Notes: generated by a model not told the origin, from the sequence alone. 23,354 nt of DNA from DATBFG01 sp036558645 (GCA_036558645.1 DATBFG010000034.1:1-23354), one strand, 5' to 3'; shown: positions 1 to 7,700, counted from the stretch's first letter. Numbers and translations: made by a program.

Positions 1-116
1 CCATTATTGCCACGGCAAGAAAGCTGGCGGTGTTACTGCATCACCTGTGGGTGAGCGGAGAGGTGTACGAACCCTTGCATAACTGCAACCGAGCAGCGTT
101 GCCGGCCGCGGCATAA
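1..116 (+). CDS. IS110/IS1111-family transposase, C-terminal fragment (cut by window start)
   Basis: Reading from base 3, a frame open at the window edge gives 37 codons and stops at TAA 114-116. The peptide contains ATARKLAVLLHHLW followed by VSGEVYEPLHN, which I recognise as the conserved extreme C-terminus of IS110-family (Transposase_20, IS116/IS110/IS902) transposases. In this family the enzyme is a DEDD/RuvC-like serine recombinase that acts with a guide RNA encoded in the element. The N-terminal DEDD catalytic domain and the Tnp_20 serine lie outside the window, so whether the enzyme is active cannot be judged. The frame has no internal stop and ends at the place expected for the family. 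It is too short to be found by length alone, so the call rests on motif recognition. Confidence 0.8.
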   Translation, partial: IIATARKLAVLLHHLWVSGEVYEPLHNCNRAALPAAA

Positions 117-405
117 ACAAAAACCTTCTAAGAAAGGAAAAACCAAAAGCTAAAACGCCGAGTTCCGGTGACTGCGTCAATCGCCTGGCCCACTTCCATC
201 GTTGCCGATGGAAGACAGGTCGCCTAACAGGTAGCAGCACCGGCTGCAAACGAGAACGCCCAACTGGCACCGAGCGAAAAGTCGCTCATCAAGAGTGCGG
301 ATGGAAGGATGGCGTCAGTAAGACCGCTCGGCAGAATGAAAACCATGTCCAACAAAAAACAGAACCAACCCACTTGACTCCGACCGGCCTTCTCATGGAA
401 GGCGT
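117..405 (+). ncRNA. Candidate IS1111-type guide (bridge/seek) RNA region
   Basis: In the IS1111 subgroup the guide RNA is encoded downstream of the transposase, in the right end (established knowledge). This flank fits that position. It has a perfect 9-bp stem at 193-201/206-214 with a TTGC loop, extended outward by CCTG 184-187 pairing with CAGG 216-219 across an internal loop. A second hairpin, 387-392/398-403, lies near the likely right end. I cannot assign target- or donor-binding loops because the left end and insertion site are not visible. Subgroup assignment is also uncertain, because the IS110 subgroup proper carries its guide RNA upstream of the transposase. Confidence 0.3.
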
Positions 406-410
406 TAGCA

Positions 411-965
411 CTCAAAACCCCAACGATGTCATGTTCCTCATGGGTGTACAAGGCTCAGACCCACATTCTTTTCTCGCTCTGTCCTTATCCCAAATTGACT
501 CAACTGAACAATAAAATAATGCGGATCACTGACAAATCCGCCTAGCCCTGCCACTCTTAGGATTGGCGTAGTTTCTCTAGAGCCAGGGACGCGCCGCCGG
601 CTCCCATACGGGAGCCGAAACTGTTCTTTGACAAGTTCCGCTCGGCCCCAATCGCGAATGCGAGCCTCACAGTGATTTGTTGAAGAGCCAGCTCTCGTGG
701 ATCAGCATGGTAATGCTCCCAGTGTCCCTAAGCGCTCACAACCAATAACCGGGACTGAAGACCAAGCTGAGGGCTAACGAAAAGACGAACATTGACTAAA
801 GACCTTGTTTCCAAGATTTTACGTATAACTCTCATGAATGGAAGATTTTGCAGACAAAATCGCGCTAACATGGTGATTCCAATGGACCGGGTGGGGGAGG
901 GGTACCCTCCGAAACACCGATAAGTTCCAAGAACGGATCGCACCACCTGGTTCCGCGGAGGCCTC
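411..965. other. Gene-poor stretch with small hairpins
   Basis: I see no convincing coding frame in these 555 bases. Visible structures are a 6-bp stem at 521-526/536-541, an 8-bp stem at 598-605/610-617 (CGGCTCCC, ATAC loop, GGGAGCCG) and a 6-bp stem at 896-901/905-910 (GGAGGG, GTA loop, CCCTCC). None is followed by a T-run, so none is a convincing terminator. A TTGACT at 495-500 could be a -35 box, but the -10 partner is weak. The stretch is probably the scarred flank of the insertion sequence. Confidence 0.5.
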
Positions 966-1235
966 GTGAAATACAGAACTCTCTTGTTCACCTGCATCGC
1001 CCTCTTGCTTCTAGGAGTCGGATCGATCGTCGCCGGATTTCATGGCGACATGAGTGTCAATTTCGGCTCATCGCTGGCGTCCAATTCCTTTCACCTCCGC
1101 GGAGACACAACCGGCGGATTCGCCATCCTGGGCATCCTCGGCATTCTCGCCGCAATCCTCATGCTCATGATCACAATGCTGGCCATGGCGAAAGATTGGG
1201 TGAAGCCGCAGCGCCATCGAGCCTCGGGCGACTGA
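966..1235 (+). CDS. Small two-helix membrane protein, unknown function
   Basis: This is an 89-residue protein starting at GTG 966, with GGAGG at 957-961 four bases upstream. A hydrophobic segment at about residues 5-25 acts as signal anchor. It is followed by a polar stretch (26-49) and a second long hydrophobic helix rich in Gly, Ile, Leu and Met (50-74), ending in a basic tail. This suggests two membrane passes with both ends cytoplasmic and a roughly 25-residue outer loop, or cleavage after the first segment. I do not recognise a family. The ribosome site and coherent hydrophobic pattern argue that it is real, despite the short length and the non-coding DNA on both sides. It is 208 bases from the next gene and is probably transcribed alone; a 7-bp hairpin lies 57 bases after its stop. 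Confidence 0.55.
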   Translation: MKYRTLLFTCIALLLLGVGSIVAGFHGDMSVNFGSSLASNSFHLRGDTTGGFAILGILGILAAILMLMITMLAMAKDWVKPQRHRASGD

Positions 1236-1291
1236 CTGGGTTGTTTCGAAGCGGTCTCGTGAAGAAGCTTTAGCAGGGTGCGCTATGTCGT

Positions 1292-1308
1292 GGAAGGCCA
1301 TGCCTTCC
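1292..1308. other. Perfect 7-bp hairpin between genes
   Basis: GGAAGGC at 1292-1298 pairs with GCCTTCC at 1302-1308 around a CAT loop. It lies after the small membrane protein gene. There is no T-run after it, so it is either a weak or Rho-assisted 3' end structure or an RNA stabiliser. Confidence 0.4.
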
Positions 1309-1443
1309 GCAAAGCCACACCAAACACCGGGCCTTAGCTGCTGACTCGCTTGGGTGACTAGAGTGATGCAATAACAACCCTCGCGCTATCACCCACGCCC
1401 TCGCTGTGATTAAATCGCGTTGTTGCCTGCCTCCAGACCAAAA

Positions 1444-3312
1444 ATGGCATTGGCCTCTGCAGAACCATCAGGTCTCTTTTCCTCGCCGAAAAAAAGAAAT
1501 CTGGTCGTCTGCCTCCTCCTCGTCGTCGCGACTCTCGCCGTCTACAACTCTGTTAACCAGCATCCTTTCGTCAACTACGACGACGACCGCTATATTGTCG
1601 AGAACCCGCACGTGCGAGCTGGATTGACCGTAGAAACCCTCAAGTGGGCGTTCATCTCAACCGAACAGGCAAATTGGCATCCAGTAACATGGCTTTCGCA
1701 CGCGCTCGATTGCCAACTCTTTCGTCTTAACGCAGCAGGACATCACCTCACAAGTTTGATGATCCACGCAGTCAATGCTGCTCTTTTGTTCTTGCTCCTC
1801 GTTTACGCCACCGGTCGCGTTGGCCCAAGTGCATTCGTTGCCGCGCTCTTCGCGCTTCACCCCATCAATGTGGAATCAGTCGCCTGGATTGCCGAGCGCA
1901 AGAACGTTCTCAGCACCTTCTTCATGCTGCTTGCGATTGCTGCTTATGGACGTTACGCGCAGAAACCAAGCTGGCAACGTTACAGCGCAGTCGTCGCTCT
2001 GTTCGCTCTTGGCCTGATGTCGAAGCCGATGGTCATCACGCTTCCTTGTGTTCTGCTGCTACTCGATTTCTGGCCTCTCGCGCGCGTAAAAGGCAGCGCA
2101 CTTGCTCATCTTGTCCTTCCACAGAAACCGCTGTCGTTCCTGCTACTCGAGAAACTGCCTCTGCTCGCGATGTCGGCTGCAAGCGCGATCATCACCATTC
2201 AAGCCCAGCAGTCCGCTGGAGCGATGCGCTCCACCATGCAGTTCTCCTTCGCAGTCCGCCTGGAAAACGCGCTCGTCGCCTATGCGAGCTATTTCTGGAA
2301 GATGCTCTGCCCCGCAAAGCTTGCACCGCTCTACCCACATCCCGGAGATTCGCTCGCCTTTTGGCAGATCGCGCTGTCTCTCGTGGTCCTCGCAGGCATC
2401 ACATCGATAGCCATTGCACTTCGCTCGCATCGATATCTACTGGTTGGATGGCTCTGGTTTCTCGGCGCGCTGGTTCCCGTCATCGGATTGGTCCAGGTTG
2501 GAGATCAGGCAATGGCCGATCGCTATGCCTACATCCCGTTGGTCGGCATATTCATGATGATCGCTTTCGCCACTGCAGACTTCTTCACTGCGCGCAAGTT
2601 ACAACCAGCCATTCCGCTGGCGATCTCGGCAATCGTCCTTGCGGCGCTGGGCTTCGCCACCTATCGGCAAGTCACCTATTGGTCGAGCAGCTACGAACTC
2701 TGGTCGCACACTCTCGCTGTAACCAGCAACAACTTCATCGCGGAGAACAACCTCGGAGGAGCGTTGCTCCTCCAAGGCAAAGTTGACGACGCATTCCCGC
2801 ACTTCCAGGCAGCCGCGCGTATCAATCCGAACGATCCGATGAGCCGCTCGAACATCGGAGCTTACCTGCAAGAGCACAACCAGCTGCAAGCTGCGATCGA
2901 GCAGTATCAAACCACAATCCGCCTCGCCCGCGAACCGCTCTTGCTCGCAGCAACTTACGCCAATCTTGGAACAGCGTATCGAGATCTCGGCGACGGCACT
3001 CGCGCAGAGGAAAGCTATAACCAGGCTCTCCAACTGAATCCCGCGCAATCCAGTGCTTACCTCGGGCTTGGCCGTCTCCGCGAACAACAAGGGCGCCGCG
3101 ATGACGCTATCAGGAACTACGAGCGTGCAGCCGCATTGCGTCCCTCGGAAGAGGCTTATCTGTGGATGGCGCGGGCGCTGGAGCAAGCAGGAAAACTGAG
3201 AGAAGCCTTGGAGGCGAATGAGAATGTACTGAAGATCAACCCTGACTCGAACGACGCGCAAGCCGCCGCGGATCGGATCAAGCGCATGCTGGAACGACCA
3301 AATCACTTCTAG
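1444..3312 (+). CDS. TMTC/GT-C-like multi-pass membrane protein with C-terminal TPR domain
   Basis: The protein is about 622 residues. After a short cytoplasmic N-terminus, a first membrane helix is followed by an outer loop with FVNYDDDRYI, the acidic motif of GT-C/TMTC (DUF1736-type) glycosyltransferase-like proteins, then WHPVTWLSHALDCQLF. Roughly ten hydrophobic helices follow to about residue 410. The C-terminal 190 residues form four to five TPR units (for example a LGTAYRDLGDGTRAEESYNQ stretch). By analogy with TMTC proteins it may be a membrane glycosyl/mannosyl-transferase for exported proteins or glycans, but the activity is inferred. ATG 1444 is chosen; an in-frame TTG at 1420 would add eight residues, and neither start has a clear ribosome site. 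The frame is intact. It converges on the DUF2911 gene through a repeat-derived hairpin. Confidence 0.82.
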   Translation: MALASAEPSGLFSSPKKRNLVVCLLLVVATLAVYNSVNQHPFVNYDDDRYIVENPHVRAGLTVETLKWAFISTEQANWHPVTWLSHALDCQLFRLNAAGHHLTSLMIHAVNAALLFLLLVYATGRVGPSAFVAALFALHPINVESVAWIAERKNVLSTFFMLLAIAAYGRYAQKPSWQRYSAVVALFALGLMSKPMVITLPCVLLLLDFWPLARVKGSALAHLVLPQKPLSFLLLEKLPLLAMSAASAIITIQAQQSAGAMRSTMQFSFAVRLENALVAYASYFWKMLCPAKLAPLYPHPGDSLAFWQIALSLVVLAGITSIAIALRSHRYLLVGWLWFLGALVPVIGLVQVGDQAMADRYAYIPLVGIFMMIAFATADFFTARKLQPAIPLAISAIVLAALGFATYRQVTYWSSSYELWSHTLAVTSNNFIAENNLGGALLLQGKVDDAFPHFQAAARINPNDPMSRSNIGAYLQEHNQLQAAIEQYQTTIRLAREPLLLAATYANLGTAYRDLGDGTRAEESYNQALQLNPAQSSAYLGLGRLREQQGRRDDAIRNYERAAALRPSEEAYLWMARALEQAGKLREALEANENVLKINPDSNDAQAAADRIKRMLERPNHF

Positions 3313-3390
3313 CCACCGAGGACACAAGAGCCTACAAAGAACCCGCATTCCTTGCTGTTCCTTCGTGCCCCTTTGTGTCCTCTGTGGTTA
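3313..3390. repeat. Decayed dispersed repeat forming a long imperfect hairpin between convergent genes
   Basis: CCACCGAGGACACAA at 3313-3327 is complementary, with one mismatch, to TTGTGTCCTCTGTGG at 3373-3387. Read on the minus strand, the right arm continues as CCACAGAGGACACAAAGGGG then CACGAAGG. I associate this accacagaggacaca-type intergenic repeat with Acidobacteriota, Verrucomicrobiota and Planctomycetes genomes. Its left arm begins directly after the stop of the TPR gene and its right arm ends 20 bases before the stop of the DUF2911 gene, so it may serve as a two-way transcription end. Confidence 0.55.
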
Positions 3391-3408
3391 AAGCTCTTGC
3401 GGTTGAAC

Positions 3409-3942
3409 CTACTTCTTCTCGCTCAGCAATGCCATTGCCCTGGTGTTCTCCCAGTCCAGGTAAATGTGGCATTGTGATCCCATCTCATGGAATGTGATGG
3501 TGAAGTTCTCGACCGGTCCTGAGGTCTTCTCGGTATCCATGTCGATGCGCGCCAGGTCTTCGCCTTCGCCCGGATAATCTGTCCCCCATTCGCCAGTCTT
3601 CTTGCTGATAACCAGAGTCCACTTGCCCTCGTTCGGAACGGTAAACAGCGTATAGCTTCCAGCAGGAATATCCTTGCCACCCGCGGTTAGGTTGGTATCC
3701 GTCACGAATGTCGTGGCTTCATTAGCCCCCGTTCGCCATACCTTGCCGTAAGGAACGAGTCCACCGTAGATCTTCCGCCCCTTGGCGCGCGGACTGGAAT
3801 AGTCCACCTTGATCGTCTTCCCATCCGAGAACTTACAGGTGGCGCTCGCTGGCGGACTCGGACGCTTACTCTTATCCTGTTGCGCCACAGCGATTGTGGC
3901 GAGCGAAGCGATGAACAATGTAATGGCAATAGCTCTCTGCAT
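3409..3942 (-). CDS. Secreted DUF2911-family protein
   Basis: This is a 177-residue protein. The start at 3942 is chosen because AAGGAGAG lies just upstream on the minus strand and gives a clean signal peptide (MQRAIAITLFIASLATIAVAQ), whereas the upstream in-frame start adds 13 residues with no signal character. The mature part carries the DUF2911 signature: SPRAKGRKIYGGLVPYGKVW, then RTGANEATTF, and later IPAGSYTLFTVP. The C-terminal part (FTITFHE, HIYLDWENT) is also typical. DUF2911 proteins are exported beta-rich proteins of unknown function, common in Bacteroidetes and Acidobacteria. The gene is monocistronic, divergent from the small gene at 4125 and convergent with the TPR gene. Confidence 0.9.
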   Translation of the reverse strand: MQRAIAITLFIASLATIAVAQQDKSKRPSPPASATCKFSDGKTIKVDYSSPRAKGRKIYGGLVPYGKVWRTGANEATTFVTDTNLTAGGKDIPAGSYTLFTVPNEGKWTLVISKKTGEWGTDYPGEGEDLARIDMDTEKTSGPVENFTITFHEMGSQCHIYLDWENTRAMALLSEKK

Positions 3943-4000
3943 ATCTCTCCTTGATATCAATCGACATTCAGCACCCGGCAATCAGTCCGGATTTATAGGC

Positions 4001-4057
4001 CCTGCTCAGTCTGTGCCGTGAGCAGGTGCTTAGACTATCCAGACGCCGGTTGGATAG
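4001..4057. promoter_or_regulatory. Two tandem perfect stem-loops in a divergent intergenic region
   Basis: CCTGCTCA 4001-4008 pairs with TGAGCAGG 4019-4026 (10-base loop). Nine bases later CTATCCA 4035-4041 pairs with TGGATAG 4051-4057 (9-base loop). Both stems are perfect. They lie between the divergent starts at 3942 and 4125. They could be a structured 5' leader of the rightward gene or a pair of palindromic operator sites. Neither has a T-run. Confidence 0.45.
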
Positions 4058-4124
4058 CAAGCCACCCCAAACCCCGTTGCTGCTCAATAGATATGGAAGG
4101 CTCGCGGCAGGCTACAATCAATCC

Positions 4125-4382
4125 ATGGCCGTATTCAACGAGAAGCAGGAAGAACTGGAGCACTACGAGACCATGCTGGGGGTCCCTCGCGGCCGCCTGG
4201 CCGTCACCATGGACATGATCACCGACGCCATGGCTCTTGTTGGCCAGCACGGCGTCTACTGCCAAAGCCAGCGCTGGCCAGGCAAGCCCGTCATGGATAT
4301 CCAGATGGTGATGAAGAACCTGACTGAAGCGAAGGAGCTTATTCAGAGCGTGATGGAGGAATTGAAAGGCAAGGCACGTTAG
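4125..4382 (+). CDS. Small helical protein, unknown function
   Basis: This 85-residue soluble protein starts at ATG 4125. The sequence is mostly helical and charged (N-terminal EKQEELEHYETMLGVPRGRL, C-terminal LTEAKELIQSVMEELKGKAR), with one central Cys-containing segment (GQHGVYCQSQRWPG). There is no signal peptide or membrane helix. I do not recognise the family. A frame open further upstream to 4026 would run through the two hairpins and gives an unconvincing basic leader, so the shorter form is preferred. TACAAT at 4113-4118 lies only seven bases before the ATG and has the form of a -10 box; if used, the transcript would be nearly leaderless, consistent with the lack of a ribosome site. 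The -35 is poor, so this remains a suggestion. Confidence 0.6.
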   Translation: MAVFNEKQEELEHYETMLGVPRGRLAVTMDMITDAMALVGQHGVYCQSQRWPGKPVMDIQMVMKNLTEAKELIQSVMEELKGKAR

Positions 4383-4397
4383 TTCGGGAATTCCTTC

Positions 4398-5879
4398 CTA
4401 ATGAGGCATCGCTGAGTTTAGGAGCTGTTCCGACCTGTGATAGTCCTCTTGACCGAGAGCCCTGCATTCTCCACCTTCGTGCGTTGAATTGCTGGTGACG
4501 GGATTTCGTAGCGGGCTCTCATCACAATTCGCCCGATTCAAGTAGTCAAGAGCGGTTCGGCCTTGTACATCCTTGAGATTGGGATTTGCACCAGCCTGCA
4601 ACGCCTTCGCAATCTCGTCAGCCTCTCCAAATGAAGCGAGAATCATCAACGTAGAAACTCCATCATTATTTTGTTGATTTACATTCGCCTCGGCTCTCAC
4701 CAGTTCTTCTTCGAACCGTCGATCGAATGCCTGAGCCATGAGTGCTGACTCTCCGTGCGGTGAAAGGTAATTGGGGTCTGCTCCAGCCGCAACTAATTCA
4801 CGGATCAGCTCTGGCCGAAAAATGTGAGCCCCTCCCCGGTACGAGTCAATGCGAGCGTACATAAGCGCAGTCCAGCCGCTGGAGTCCGCTTGATTTGGGT
4901 CAGCCCCGGCTCTGAGCAACTGCTGAACCTGCTTATGGTCGGTACGTGCTGCAGCCTTCATCAACGGAGTCAATCCAGGTTTCGGGCCGTATCCATCGTC
5001 TTCGATGAAACTCAATGGCTCTTCCCTGGGATCGCCATGCAGCCAGCGATGTGTATCCGCTGTCTCATCGATCGCATATTCCAGGTCATTCAGAAAATCG
5101 GGGGCGGAATTCGCGTAATTGGATACGGCTTTGGTTCTACTTCCTATCTTCACCCGAAAAGTGGTTGTAGCGCTGTCGGTAACAGACTGTGAGTAGGACC
5201 CACACAAAGCCCAAAAGTCTGCAGCTGCAAACTTCGCAATGAGGTCTGTGGCAAGCTGGGATCCTACGTGGGCTGAACTGCGTCTTTTTTCCACAACAAA
5301 GCCACCACCATCCCACACAACCGAGCCATCCGCCTGTAATCGAACCTTGTAAATCGGGCATGTCCCATAGCAGCCAGAGCGTGACATCTCCACGAAGTCA
5401 TCAGCGGCAAGGCCATGTGGAGGCTGCCTCTGTTTTTCACTTGGGCATTCAGACTTCTCAATGCGAGAAGGAGAGGCAGTAATAATTCGTATGCGTCGGA
5501 AAGAGTCCGTAATGATTTTGGCGGTTCGTCCCGAAGAAAAATCGGCATCGTCAATTAGTTCGAAGCTAATCAGTGTTCTCAATTCCAGTTCGTCGCGGGA
5601 AGCCTTCTCGGGCATTGCGAATTCCCATTTCTTAACGTACTCCTCAGCCGCAGGCGCAAGCATGGGGTGCCCCGACAGCAGTGTCACGGAAACTACTTGG
5701 CCGCGATAATTCAGGAAAAGCTGAAGCTGAACCTCCCCTTGAATCCGCGCCGCCCTAGCGAGCGGCGGATATGCCATGGATCCCAAGGATTTCAGAGTTG
5801 GCTCGGAAGGTTGCTGGCAAAATGCGAATTGGGACGCAAAGATTATTACTGTAAGCAGAATCTTACGATAGCACGACAC
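4398..5879 (-). CDS. Secreted TonB_C-like / DUF6438 / ankyrin-repeat fusion protein
   Basis: The protein is 493 residues from GTG 5879, chosen because GGAG lies six bases upstream on the minus strand; a TTG at 5891 is the alternative. An N-terminal export signal (KILLTVIIFASQFAFCQQ) is followed by a TonB C-terminal-like domain at about 32-108 (YPPLARAARIQGEVQLQLFL, VTLLSGHPMLAPAAEEYVKK). At about 160-280 lies a DUF6438-type domain (RSGCYGTCPIYKVRLQADGS, then PDFLNDLEYAID). At about 300-448 there are four ankyrin-like units (LTPLMKAAA, QQLLRAGADPNQ, IRELVAAGADPNY, ALQAGANPNLKDVQGRTALD). A Cys-containing tail of about 45 residues follows. It is probably periplasmic or envelope-attached, with binding rather than catalytic domains. 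Its start lies 24 bases after the FadE-like stop, so it may be the last gene of that transcript. I know of no characterised protein with this domain order. Confidence 0.85.
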   Translation of the reverse strand: MSCYRKILLTVIIFASQFAFCQQPSEPTLKSLGSMAYPPLARAARIQGEVQLQLFLNYRGQVVSVTLLSGHPMLAPAAEEYVKKWEFAMPEKASRDELELRTLISFELIDDADFSSGRTAKIITDSFRRIRIITASPSRIEKSECPSEKQRQPPHGLAADDFVEMSRSGCYGTCPIYKVRLQADGSVVWDGGGFVVEKRRSSAHVGSQLATDLIAKFAAADFWALCGSYSQSVTDSATTTFRVKIGSRTKAVSNYANSAPDFLNDLEYAIDETADTHRWLHGDPREEPLSFIEDDGYGPKPGLTPLMKAAARTDHKQVQQLLRAGADPNQADSSGWTALMYARIDSYRGGAHIFRPELIRELVAAGADPNYLSPHGESALMAQAFDRRFEEELVRAEANVNQQNNDGVSTLMILASFGEADEIAKALQAGANPNLKDVQGRTALDYLNRANCDESPLRNPVTSNSTHEGGECRALGQEDYHRSEQLLNSAMPH

Positions 5880-5903
5880 AGGAGTCTCCAACTCTTCGAT
5901 CGA

Positions 5904-7700
5904 TTATGCTAGCGTGAACTTCCCTCTTTCAATCAACTTCTGCGCAATCTGTTTGCGCAATTCGATGGTGTTGAATGGCTCGTATTTCGCCAAGCGGCGC
6001 AGGATCGCCAATTGCGTGCGCAACATGTCTCCTTCGGCTACCGCGGCAATCACTTTCTTAGCGGCAGCGTCCATTTTTTGCATGGCTTCCGAAAGATAGA
6101 CTCGCGCCATCGCGATTGGCAAGGCAGCCGCGCTCTCGCCGTCTCGGGCCACTATTTTTTGCGTGCGCAACACGACCGATTCCATGGCATAGGTTTCCAT
6201 GACCATGTCGGCGATCGCTCCCATTACTTCCTGCTGATCCTGAATCGCCTGCATGTATTTCTGTGTGGCCGCTCCGGCGACGAACAATCCAAGCTTCTTT
6301 GCCTGCGAAACCAGCTTACGTTCCTCGGACATCGGTCCTTCGACGTCCTCACTCATGCTTGGCCCTGACAGCACTTCATCCATTAACTGCTTGATAGCCG
6401 GCATGAGAGGAAGCTGGTTGGACATTGCCCGCTTTAGAAGAAATCCGGTGATGATCAGCCGATTGATTTCGTTGGTGCCTTCGAAGATGCGATTGATGCG
6501 TGCATCCCGATAGGCACGCTCTGCAGGATATTCTTCGACGAATCCGTAGCCGCCATAGACCTGCACAGTCTCATCGACGACGTAGTCGACCATCTCCGAT
6601 CCCCACACCTTGATGATCGAGCACTCGACGGCGTACTCCTCGATTGCCTTCAACGTCTGCTTGGCAGCGTCAGCGGCGGACTTGTCGATTTCGTTGAGAG
6701 CCGCGTCCATCAGGCCGACTGTGCGGTAGACGAGCGCTTCTCCGGCGTAGACTCCCACAGCCATATTCGCCAGCTTTTCCTGGACCAGGCCGAAGTCGGC
6801 GATCACTTTTCCAAACGCTTTCCGCTGTTTGGAATAGCCAATGGCATTTTCCAGCGAGACTCGAGCGCCACCCACGCACATTGCGCCAAGCTTGAAACGG
6901 CCAATGTTGAGGATGTTGAAAGCAATGATGTGCCCCTTGCCTATTTCGCCAAGAACGCTTTCCGACGGCACCTTGCAATCGTTCAGGATGATCGCACATG
7001 TAGATGAGCCGCGGATGCCCATCTTGTGTTCTTCAGCACCCACGGAAAATCCCGGAAAAGTCCGCTCGACCAAAAACGCGGTGAACTTTTCGCCATCGAC
7101 CTTGGCGAAGACAGTGAACAGATCAGCAAAGCCCGCATTGGTGATCCACATCTTCTCGCCATTCAGGATGTAGTGCTTGCCATCGGGCGAGAGTTGAGCG
7201 CGCGTGCGGCAATTCAGCGCATCAGAACCGGAGGAAGCTTCGGAAAGTGCATACGCGCCGACGATCTCTCCCGCTGCCAGTCGTGGCAAGTACTTCTTCT
7301 TCTGTTCCTCCGTACCGAAATACACGATCGGCAGAGTGCCGATGCCCGTGTGGCCACCCCATGTCGTTGCGAAGCCAGCATACTTGGCGATGTGGTCGGC
7401 AATGACGGCGGCCGTGACTTTGTCCATCTCGAGGCCGCCGTGTGCTTCCGGGATCTCTACGCTACTGAGGCCCAGTTCGCCGGCCTTCTTGAGCAGGTCG
7501 CGCGTAACAGAGAAGTCCTTGTGCTCGATCTTCTCAATATTCGGAACAATCTCGTTGGAGGCGAACTCTTCCGCCGTCTGCGCGATAAGAAGATGCTGCT
7601 CGCTGAAGTCTTCGGGCGTGAAGACTTCGTCCGGATGGCGCTCTTCCAGGAGAAAGCTCCCGCCGGAAATTCTAGTCTTGGGAACCGTTGCTGTTGCCAA
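5904..7700 (-). CDS. fadE: Acyl-CoA dehydrogenase (FadE-like, extended C-terminus)
   Basis: This enzyme is an FAD-dependent dehydrogenase that converts acyl-CoA to trans-2-enoyl-CoA, the first step of beta-oxidation. It has 598 residues from TTG 7700, which has AAGGGG six to seven bases upstream; the open frame continues to 7913 but the extra residues are not family-like and would overlap the thiolase. ACAD signature 1 is at about 150-160 (YALSEASSGSD). Signature 2 is QVYGGYGFVEEYPAERAYRD at about 380-399. The catalytic glutamate is E407 in RIFEGTNEINR. The roughly 110-residue C-terminal helical extension matches the 590-600 residue YusJ/FadE-type class. It follows the thiolase gene after 161 bases, on the same strand, as in the yusJ-yusK pair of Bacillus. 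The hydratase/hydroxyacyl-CoA dehydrogenase partner is not in the window. Confidence 0.93.
   Translation of the reverse strand: MATATVPKTRISGGSFLLEERHPDEVFTPEDFSEQHLLIAQTAEEFASNEIVPNIEKIEHKDFSVTRDLLKKAGELGLSSVEIPEAHGGLEMDKVTAAVIADHIAKYAGFATTWGGHTGIGTLPIVYFGTEEQKKKYLPRLAAGEIVGAYALSEASSGSDALNCRTRAQLSPDGKHYILNGEKMWITNAGFADLFTVFAKVDGEKFTAFLVERTFPGFSVGAEEHKMGIRGSSTCAIILNDCKVPSESVLGEIGKGHIIAFNILNIGRFKLGAMCVGGARVSLENAIGYSKQRKAFGKVIADFGLVQEKLANMAVGVYAGEALVYRTVGLMDAALNEIDKSAADAAKQTLKAIEEYAVECSIIKVWGSEMVDYVVDETVQVYGGYGFVEEYPAERAYRDARINRIFEGTNEINRLIITGFLLKRAMSNQLPLMPAIKQLMDEVLSGPSMSEDVEGPMSEERKLVSQAKKLGLFVAGAATQKYMQAIQDQQEVMGAIADMVMETYAMESVVLRTQKIVARDGESAAALPIAMARVYLSEAMQKMDAAAKKVIAAVAEGDMLRTQLAILRRLAKYEPFNTIELRKQIAQKLIERGKFTLA

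Larger units (their letters stand above)
1..410 (+). mobile_element. Right part of an IS110/IS1111-type insertion sequence
   Basis: The element consists of the transposase tail (1-116) and a roughly 290-base AT-richer, gene-free flank. The flank contains two perfect hairpins (193-214 and 387-403). The stretch around 370-405, CTTGACTCC followed by a CCTTCTCATGGAAGG hairpin, looks like an IS1111-type right end, but I cannot fix the boundary: IS110 elements lack clear terminal inverted repeats and make no target duplication. The end coordinate is therefore approximate, and the left end is outside the window. Confidence 0.5.

Noticed and set aside
4..451. Two minus-strand open frames (4-270 and 224-451)
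   Set aside because: They run antisense to the transposase tail and its flank, have Arg/Pro-rich or shadow-like composition and no ribosome site.
728..997. Minus-strand open frame of 89 codons
   Set aside because: Overlaps the start and ribosome site of the better supported gene at 966, has no recognisable pattern and no ribosome site.
2046..2786. Long plus-strand frame inside the TPR gene
   Set aside because: Arg/Ser/His-rich composition typical of an alternative frame; the main frame has clear membrane and TPR motifs.
2599..3348. Antisense frame of 249 codons over the TPR region
   Set aside because: Shadow of the TPR coding strand, without motifs.
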